Shown piece by piece: positions 55,860-64,000 of a stretch of 64,000 bases of DNA. Under the pieces are notes generated by a model that saw only the letters and a program-made list of their open reading frames with translations, was not told the DNA's origin and did not search any database. The DNA is from Harmonia axyridis (Eukaryota > Arthropoda > Insecta > Coleoptera > Coccinellidae). Where the stretch lies: positions 35,211,270-35,275,269 of the forward strand of contig NC_059507.1 of assembly GCF_914767665.1 (NCBI RefSeq), written 5' to 3'. Position 1 is the stretch's first letter; every line of letters begins with the position of its first letter. Both the position numbers and the translations under genes were made by a program.

Positions 55860-57417
55860 TGTAATATTGAGAATATTCCGTGGAAAATTCCAGGACATTC
55901 AATTTCTTAGTTTGACCGGGCAAGACTAGTAGCCCCACATCAAGAAGCATTGTCGAACCACCAGATTGCGCCACGTTTGAATATTAAACGGATTTCAGTA
56001 AGGTGCATAGTGGCCTTTTTCCTAGAAACCGACAGCGTTGCCTGGTCGACATAGTTCCTAGAGTAACATCTGCAAGGGAAGATCATCATATTGAAAATTT
56101 TACTCGAAGGAATCAAACAGCCCTTCTAAGTCATTTTTTAAGGACCTATAGATTGGTAGTCTCAACTAGTACGATAAGGGGACGGTTGCACTCCTAAAAT
56201 TTAAGTGCAAGAAGACCTTTAAGAGTAGCTATCACCTGGACATAGAGCTACCCGTCGGCAAAAGGCAGAACACCACCAAGACTGGCTTTCACCACAATGA
56301 CGCAACGTAGAAAGATTTTGGAGAGCTCCAGGTAGACTAGAGTGTCCTAATTTCGCCCAGGAAGTTGTTCCTCTGCACAATCAATTTGGGGATAATTTCA
56401 TTTATCAGGATGATAACGCTCAACCTCACCGCACACGAAGATTCAAAGCATTCTTCAAGAGAACAATATCCGGAGAATTAAGTGGAGAGAAAATTCATCA
56501 GACATGGATCCAATTGAGCACGTATGGGATTACTTAGGGAGAGCAATATCCAATCGCCAAAACTCACCTTCAACTTTTCAGGAATTGAGTTTAGCCTTTC
56601 AGGAAGAATAATTAATAACAATAATAATTGAAATGTTAATTTGACCCACATACAATCTTTCTCACAATCTGTACAACATTAGGTACTAATTAGACTTTTA
56701 AACTAACAAGAGTTCCTTTTAACCCTCAGAATGTCAAAAAAAACATTAGAAAAAATATATATTTTTCCCGAAGGCACATCCAATGGCAAGCCACTGGATC
56801 TGCCTTGTGTGGGAAATATTGTTTCATCTACTCGAAAACAAAAAGACACTCAAATAATAACTAATCTAGACGATATAGAAAAAGAAAAACATTTCATCTT
56901 CAAAGGAAAGAAAAACTGAGCGAGCAGGCACATTATCTAAACATGAACAAATTAATTTTTTATACAGAACATTTCTTCGACCACTCCTGCCGACATCATT
57001 TTCAACCAATTTTTGATTTTCCTCTTGAATTCATTAAGAGTTGCAAAATTTTTTATTGTTGTTGGAACTATATTGTAAATAAAGGGGGCTAGGTAGAATG
57101 TGATCTCTGACCTATCGTTTTTATTGTTCTCGGAGAAATAATCCAATTTCCTCTATCTCTGGTACTATATTGATGTTCATTGAAGCTTACTGACATTAAG
57201 TTCGTTCTCTGGTGAATTGTCAGAGCCAAAAATAGTTTTCGCAGGTCCATAATTCCACTATCAGCGAATGAGAGTTCAGTCGAAAATAAAAAAGGCTTTC
57301 GAAAATTTATCTTATGGAACGATATGCCTGAAAATCTCATTATTGAGTTGATTCGGGGGATGCCTACGCGTATTGGACAGTTGATTGAAAGAAGAGGAAA
57401 GATACGGACCATTGAAT
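55860..57417 (+). pseudogene. Tc1-like transposase, element B, split by a LINE
   Basis: Remnants in order: a helix-turn-helix region corresponding to GRPRVTSAREDHHIENFTRR near 56060, a deletion removing the first-Asp block, FGDNFIYQDDNAQPHRTR (second Asp, complete here unlike in A) near 56393, and MDPIEHVWDYL (Glu) near 56510. Then SLAFQEE is interrupted by the insertion, and the C-terminus resumes at 57312 with WNDMPENLIIELIRGMPTRI and GQLIERRG. Many stops and frameshifts. Confidence 0.82.
56613..57312 (-). mobile_element. 5'-truncated LINE inserted in Tc1 element B
   Basis: The minus strand encodes, across one frameshift, SFNEHQYSTRDRGNWIISPR and then FYLAPFIYNIVPTTIKNF, ATLNEFKRKIKNWL, the C-terminal signature (YNTRxRxN...YNxLPxxIKxxxTLxxFKRxLKxxL) of several LINE clades. 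The 3' end carries an ATT-rich TTATTATTGTTATTAATT tail at 56613-56630. A 62-codon plus frame at 56731 is antisense and unsupported. Confidence 0.65.
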
Positions 57418-57665
57418 TTGGATTCAGTTGGGGAATAACCTCGGGAATAAATATAGTTAATCAAGAATAAATGATCGATAATTTTAGATTTTTTTCTCAT
57501 TTTTTTTATTTAGTCTCATCCTGCATAAAGCAAAGAGTAACAAACAAAGATTTTCTGCCAAATATAATGCAGTTGAATTAGAGGAAAATATTTTTCTCAT
57601 TTTCAGAATATAGATTGTTTATTTCTTGAGAAACCTAGGTGGGCCAAGGCTTTTGACGATGTGTG

Positions 57666-58427
57666 TATTTCTGCAATATTTCCTCATTATTAATTTACCT
57701 CACCTCTCTTACGGAAATGAAGGGTAGTAAAAACACACGAACCTCTCCTATTCTTGTATTCGCTATACACCTACGTTATTCAAATCATAAGCAACGACCT
57801 ATGCAAATGACCCTAATCAACTCATAACCTGTCCAGGGTCCAAATTATGGCCTCATTAAATCTTTACTACGGTACGTATTTCAACATGACCTATTCATTT
57901 ATAATGCTCACGTGGAACCACACCAAGATCTCTGATTAACCTCCCCGACATCGAAATGGTTTGTTCCATATGTCGGATCTTTCGTTATTCATGCTAAATA
58001 CATATCGAATGTGCCGCACTATCGAGACTTTTGATCTAACGGTTTGCGTAATTCTGTGACAGTTGCACGAAACTTTGGTATTTATGGAAACTATAACTAT
58101 TTATTTTGTTGATTTTTTTTTTCGATTCAACAATGTTGATGTTTTATGTTAATAACGAAACTGCAGATTCGATGATTTGAGTCTTAGCCAAATTAACAAC
58201 CAGAGTATTACGATAGTATAGTATATTCAAAGTCACTTGAACTAGTCCATAAAAACGCTTGGTCATAGATAACTCTTTGAAGTGGATATCGCGATCCGCT
58301 AAATACCGGGGTTTACTTGAGAGTATTGTTAGGCAATAAATCCACTGGATCCAAAGAAATTTCTGGAAACTTGGACAGCCCTTGTATAATCGAAATATTC
58401 AGCTTCCTCCAAGTGACTTTGGATATA
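57666..58427. other. Spacer
   Basis: AT-rich, no gene recognised. Confidence 0.5.
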
Positions 58428-59365
58428 AAGAGTGTTTTTTTAGGGCTATAGAACTTTAAATCGCAATAAAACAACGATGGATTATTCGATTGACATGAAT
58501 TTCATTTATCCGCAAGATAATCTTGTGGCATTGCATTTTAAATATGATTTCTGGCATATGACCGCCACGGCTGGCTCGGATGTAGTCCAATCTGGACGTC
58601 CAATTTTGAATGACTTTTTTCAACATTTGCGGCCGTATATCGTCATAACACGGCGAATATTGTCTTCCAAAAGGTCAAGGGTTTGTGGCTCATCCGAAGA
58701 GACCAATGACTTTACATAGCTCCACAGAAAGTAGTCTAGCGGTGTTAAATCACAAGATCTTGGAGGCCAATTCACAGGTTCAAAACGTGAAATTAGGCGG
58801 TCACCAAACGTGTCTTTCAATAAATCGATTGTGGCACGAGCTGTGTGACATGTTGCGCCGTCTTGTTGGAACCACAGCTCCTGGACATCATGGTTGTTCA
58901 ATTCAGGAATGAAAAAGTTAGTAATCATGGCTCTACACCGATCACCATTGACTGTAACGTTCTGGCCATCATCGTTTTTGAAGAAGTACGGACCAATGAT
59001 TCCACCAGCCCATAAAGCCCACCAAACAGTCGGTTTTTCTGGATGTAACGATGTTTCGACATACACTTGAGGATTAGTTTCACTCCAAATGCGGCAGTTT
59101 TGTTTGTTGACGTAGCCATTCAACCAGAAGTGCCCTTCATCGCTAAACAAAATAAAATGGACGTAGTGCGCGATACGTATTCCGCACAGAACCATTATTT
59201 TCGAAATAAAATTGCACTATTTTCAAGCGTTGTTCAGGCTTGAGTCTATTTATGATGAATTGCCAAACCCAACTGAGAATAAATCACTTGACAGCTGTTA
59301 AATCGGTCGCCATCTTGAACAGTAATGTCAACTTAAAGTTATATACCTCGAAAAAAAACACCAGT
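58428..59365 (-). mobile_element. DD41D (rosa-like) element, copy 9, intact ends and TA flanks
   Basis: 938 bp from AAGAGTGTTTTTTTAGGGC to AAAAAAACACCAGT, with TA at 58426-58427 and 59366-59367. Best evidence for the element's boundaries and its TA target site. Confidence 0.92.
58620..59195 (-). pseudogene. DD41D transposase core, copy 9
   Basis: 191-codon frame with LFSDEGHFW (first Asp), FQQDGATCH and TPLDYFLWSY, all three aspartates kept. It loses frame near 58650 before the C-terminus. The N-terminal helix-turn-helix is in another phase across the shared deletion junction. Confidence 0.9.
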
Positions 59366-60769
59366 TATAATACTATGTTGGAGACAATGAAAAATTGAGC
59401 TGACGAAAATACTGATGGAAAGCTACAAATAAAAATTCTTCTTAATCTTATAATGCTGCAGAAACACTCGTCAGAAAATATATAATTTAAAATAAGTTGG
59501 TAAGTTTTTTTATTAACTTTAAAACCTCGAGAAATATCAACTGAAACTTCATCTCATAACGACACATTTCAGCCATAACCGAAAATAATAGAAATAAATA
59601 ACTATATTCAACGTATCTTTCGCAGAACTTTCCGAAAATAATTCCAGCAAAAGCCATCTTTATCTCCACCCTTTCAAACTTTCTTCCAGTTCCCGAACTG
59701 ACATCTCATTCAATCTCTCCCCATTTTTATATTAATCGGCGAGATGAAGTTGTATAGCTCAACGACTGGCCTTCTCGTACAAAGTCTGGAAAAGTTCTTC
59801 CTGGACCAAGGATCCCTCCTCCTCCTTCTCCAACTCCGTTTACGTTTGGATCGTTCCGTCGGGTATTTTGGAGGATTATGAAAAGGGGAGAAATTACAGG
59901 AAATATCCTTCACGCAGAAGTGAACGAGGATACAGAAAGGGAACTGGGTTTTAGTGTCTCAACGAAAATAATAACGACTGTTTTTCTATTTATGAACCTT
60001 GTATTGTCCGGATAACGAGAAATCGTTCGTAGATTGCTTCCGTTTTTAGATTCGGTTCTGAGGATAGGTTAAGTGGAAGATGACAGATTCATTTCGGTAT
60101 TTTCGGAATTAATAGGAAAGATGCTTTCGAAGAATCAAGTGATGTAGCATTATTTTTTTTTCTAGGTCGATACTTGCTTTGAGACGATTCTAGCATTGTT
60201 TATAAAATATTTCTTTCCATAATTTTTGATTGAGTATACTCGTTCATGATTTCATATATCAGGAGTTAATTTTTGTATTTTTTCATATAATTACTGAATT
60301 GATCTGCGACACAACATGCCATGAGAACGCAATATTTTGAACACAATGTCATTTATCGCCGTTTTGGAGCAATGTTATCTAGGAAACGAAAAGTATATAA
60401 AAATAATATGTGCATAAAGGTTCGATTTCTACCCTTTCAATATATTCTGGAGAAAAACATTCTGCATTCAAATTTTTCTAATCTAGAAATTTAATTTTCT
60501 CTTTAAATAAATGCAGTCTTCTTGCCATGACTTTCATTCTGGTGAATAATCGAAAAAATTGGAGACCTTCATGATGTGATTCTGCGAGAAAAAAAAGTAT
60601 GCTATATAATTTATGCTCTGAAACCAGGCGAGATTTTGAACTTGATGGATTTCATACGGGTAATGATCTCTTTTTTTTTAGGAAAGTTTTCCGCCACTGA
60701 GAACTTTCAACCTGAAAATCACTTTTGAATTATTTATTCAATTTGTAATAACGAATGACTCATGCTGTT
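59366..60769. other. AT-rich spacer
   Basis: No gene recognised. A GC-richer patch with short frames lies at 59690-59900. Confidence 0.5.
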
Positions 60770-61140
60770 TTTTCGTATGGGGTGCCATTTTTATGGAAAA
60801 ATTTAAAACATTTTAACATTTATTTTTAATCTCTTTAATGAATGATCTATTATTGAATAGTTCTTCTTTTATGTTTATGTTAAGATTATTTTTTCGCATA
60901 AAAAAGGCATGAGAGATTATTTGTCACAAACTGAATTAGCAATTCAAAAACAGAAATTATTTTTATTTCGAAATACCTCAGTGGCGCACATTTATGATTA
61001 AGAGCAATGAATGAATAGTCAGTAACCTAAAATCACCGTATTCTGGAGAATGATGCATTTGGGAACAAAAATTATATAGCTAACTCATTTCATCATCCAG
61101 AATCATCTTCTGAAGATTATCACATTTATGCACTAACCTA
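60770..61140 (+). repeat. Dispersed repeat with CCTCAGTGGCG core, copy 2
   Basis: Parallels 11495-11755: TATGGGGTGCCATTTTTATG, AAAAAAGGCATGAGAG, ATACCTCAGTGGCG, AAAAATTATATAGC, GAAGATTATCACATTT. Confidence 0.6.
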
Positions 61141-61204
61141 CAAAAACATTCTGTAGCTGCATTGTTAGATGCACCGATGCATTCTGCATCGATGAAATTT
61201 ATAC

Positions 61205-61890
61205 AAGGTGCCCCGTAAACCAAGGTCAACACTGTGCATGCTGATAGCTTAGGTCATGTCCGACCAAAATATCCAAATTTGATTTCGATAAAAGTGTCTT
61301 AGTTTTCGAGATATCGACAGTTTTATGGATATCGTCGAATTCATTGTTCTGAGTGCCACAGATACAAATGTTAGTATTTTGAGGTTTTTTTTTATAGAAA
61401 TTTACAGACGGATCAGCCTATTCAACATGATCAAAGATTTTCCCAAGGTGCCTATAGTATTCTCAGAATAACGGAATGGTTCTCACTTTTTCATTTTTTT
61501 ATATTTCGTCATCCAACTTTGATCGTTTCTGCTATAAAAAAATTATATCACACCTACCCGGCCCATTACACCAAAATTTAGCCTTTTAAGTGGAATTTTC
61601 GATAAAACATACTTCTAGGCTTGACACAATGAGAAGAAAGGAAGATATTGACATTTTAATGAAGAAGGTAGGTAGGTTGATCCGCCTGTAATTTTCAATC
61701 GAAAGAAGAATAACAAAATACCAACATTTGTATCTATGGCAGTCAGAACAATGATGATTTTTATAAAACTGTAGATATCTCGAACACTAAGACACTTTAA
61801 ATAAAATCAAATTTGGACATTCTAGTCGGGGATTACCTAAGCTATCAACATGCACCGGGTTGACGTCGGTTTACGGCACACTCGGTATAC
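61205..61890. mobile_element. Foldback element, ~230-bp arms
   Basis: Left arm 61205-61440 and right arm 61670-61890 are inverted: GCCCCGTAAACCAAGGTCAA, CCAAATTTGATTT, AAGTGTCTTAG, CGAGATATC, ATACAAATGTT and ACAGACGGATCAGCCT each recur as complements in mirrored order. No coding frame. Confidence 0.75.
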
Positions 61891-64000
61891 ACACTGAATT
61901 TCAGTGAAATGTAATGAATAGATTAAGAATTTACAAGTTGTTAAAAAAATTAATCCCAACATTCACCATTTTGCAACCAATTGTTGTATGTCAGTTCTAA
62001 CGGATGGTATTTTCTTCAATTATCTAGAAACAAAACCTCACATGGGTGTAACTGCAGAACCATAGAAAGGATTTTAGCCATTAACGATCCAAAACTCACA
62101 CTGAAATTCTTCCTAGTACGTTTGTTCGAGAGTTATCCTACGATCGGCCGGAGAAGAGCGAGTTTGACCTCGAATTCATGATTTTAGAGTTGAACACTCG
62201 GAATTTACAGATATTTGGGCATAATAACATCCCACTGTTGCCCTATAGCAAGTTCGCAAAAATAACTCGCTGAATAAAAAAAAACATATGCTACAAACTC
62301 TAAAGTCTCCAATTTCTCTTGAGAATTCCAAGTTCTGACTAATATTCCACCACCCACAGAAAAATCAACATGGACCAAAGAACAGACTGGAAACGAGAAA
62401 ATTGAAATGTCGAGCACTAATTCCGAAACCCCTACCCCGAACCATTCTCAAACACTGCAAAACAAAGCCGATTGGCTAACCTCGATTCCTTGACATCCTG
62501 AGAATTTCAGAATTACCTCTCTAAATTGGATCTGCAACGTTCCTTCAGCGCCGTCAAGAATTTCCATCGTCGAAAAGAAACGAAGAGATTGAATGATCAA
62601 ATTACTTCGGTCCCTCTCGAAAAGCAAGTTTTAATGAGGCCTGATTCGATTCGAAATGAATATCTCAAGTCGATGTCGGGGTCTCCGCCGAGTATCTTCA
62701 TACTTTTTGCGAATGCCGTTTCAAGAATTATTCGGGAAGATTCATTAATGCTGGTTCTTGGAGTTGTTTGAGTTGTCTCAAACATGCGATTGCGTAAAAC
62801 ATCAATTATGTTGTGTATTTGATTTGGAATCATACAATTTTTCATAAAGAGTATTTCTTACCAGATGATATCTTCATATTACTGGAACTTTGCAACTGAC
62901 CTGAAAAAGAAAATTAAGATTAGACGTGGAATAAGAAACACAAAAGTTGTGAGTTCGACGATGTAATCATAAAAAAATAATATTACAATGGAAAATTAGA
63001 TTTGGGTTTGTGGACATTCATTGTAAGAATCCCAAAATTGTATTCAATTCTGACAGATGAAACTTCTTAATTTCGAAATCCCGGAATTGCATATCAAAAT
63101 TATAATTTTTCATCATCTTTCGAATGACAAGCAACCTTTGTGAACAAATTTAACTCCCACTCGTTCTATGATCAACAGCCACCAAACGTCTGCAACTTGA
63201 CATAGATGGTCAAAACCATTGAAAATTGTCATATATTGATGTCATTACTGTTGGTAGGTCGGTCGTATTGGTGGTAAATTATATGGTTTCTGGAATTCCC
63301 GCTATAAGTTACCCCCTCTATAGTACTCTTATTTTTTTATTTCCAATATTTTTTCGTATTCTAATAGTTATTCTGCCACTCTGAACAGCGATATAAAATG
63401 ACAAAACTATAAGAAAGAAAGGAGGTTTTCCGAAGAATATGACAATTTCAGAAACCAATCCTTTATGACAATAGGCGTCAGGGTAAATGAGGTTATGAGA
63501 GTCTGACAATCTATGCCGAGTACCAAGTTAGAATATCGGTCGTTACTTTTTGGTAGTTGATCATGATTGAAATAAGTTTTGTACTAACTATGTTTTTGGT
63601 ACCAAAAATTGGATATTAACAATATGAGGATTACATTGTGTAACCGTACAATTTCGAACTCATTTCAAGTTCATCATCAAACCCTGAAGATCCTACAAAT
63701 GGTACATGAATTGAGTATACAAAGGTATATAAATTAAGTATCATAAAAGTGATAAGAAAAACCAATAAAGGTCTATCAAATTTTGTAAGAAAGGAAGTTA
63801 TGCGAATGTCTAGGATTTCAGATATAATTTGAAAGCTATTTGTAAATCGTTGACTCTCCTGCCTTTTGATTCCGTATGTCTAATTTTCTGTTGTTCATTG
63901 TGGGGAAACGGTAATTCATTATCTGATGATTCTGCCCAAATTGAAAGCACATTTTTAGCAGTACAACTAGCCCGCTAATATGTCAGATACACCCTGTATA
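61891..64000. other. Spacer to window end
   Basis: Short frames only (61981-62181, 62526-62845, 63318-63509), none with a signature. The window ends in TACACCCTGTATA, another TACAGGGTG-type repeat terminus in reverse orientation. Confidence 0.45.

Larger units (their letters stand above)
55675..57665 (+). mobile_element. Tc1-like element B with a nested LINE
   Basis: The right terminus CCAAGGCTTTTGACGATGTG ends at 57665 next to TA. The left end near 55675 is eroded, but the following sequence (GTTGAATGTAACATGACAT, ATGTTTCTTATTCGGGAGAA) matches the 5' region of element A. Bases about 56613-57312 are an insertion absent from A. Confidence 0.8.

Noticed and set aside
57312..57500. 62-codon minus frame considered as part of the LINE
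   Set aside because: The plus strand here encodes the Tc1 C-terminus (WNDMPEN...RRG), so the LINE ends near 57312.

Overview
The window reads as a repeat-rich, AT-rich piece of an insect nuclear genome, most plausibly a beetle. That placement is inference from the transposon families and from many repeats ending in TACAGGGTG. It is not bacterial or viral: there are no operons or dense long ORFs, coding pieces have GT/AG introns, and the longest reading frames are decayed transposases and retrotransposon polyproteins.

The dominant repeat is a DD41D (rosa-like) Tc1/mariner element. Nine copies lie at 1-278, 920-1806, 3970-4896, 15450-16273, 24168-25095, 29631-30470, 31573-32512, 54560-54921 and 58428-59365. 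All copies that reach the 5' half keep a start helix-turn-helix but have lost the stretch between it and the first catalytic Asp, and five share the same junction. The family therefore looks like an internally deleted, non-autonomous lineage spread by a transposase supplied elsewhere.

Other mobile DNA includes a complete but dead DD34E Tc1-like element with TA target duplications (12354-13880), a Tc1-like fragment (14505-15209), two copies of another Tc1-like element each carrying a different insertion (45322-47412 and 55675-57665), three mariner pseudogenes (27385-28125, 51761-52545, 54030-54550), and non-LTR retrotransposon fragments (18525-18830, 20130-20300, 20316-20560, 39676-40555, 48630-49225, 56613-57312). 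A truncated Crypton-like tyrosine recombinase gene with a 56-bp intron lies at 35890-36545. Many foldback or MITE-like elements have long inverted arms, for example 2508-3432, 20756-23387, 25651-26404, 41790-43110, 43261-44345 and 61205-61890.

Host-gene evidence is thin. A 24-codon first coding exon on the minus strand at 9806-9877 is followed by a good splice donor. A THAP-domain exon at 49854-50042 ends at a consensus donor. A CpG-rich promoter-like block lies at 44640-45000. GC-richer islands without ORFs (near 2000, 5050, 12200, 14050, 16450, 19400, 23500, 31000, 32750, 35250, 39300, 53200 and 55200) may be conserved non-coding DNA. The layout fits a large intron or intergenic region of a developmental-type locus that has been filled with transposons.
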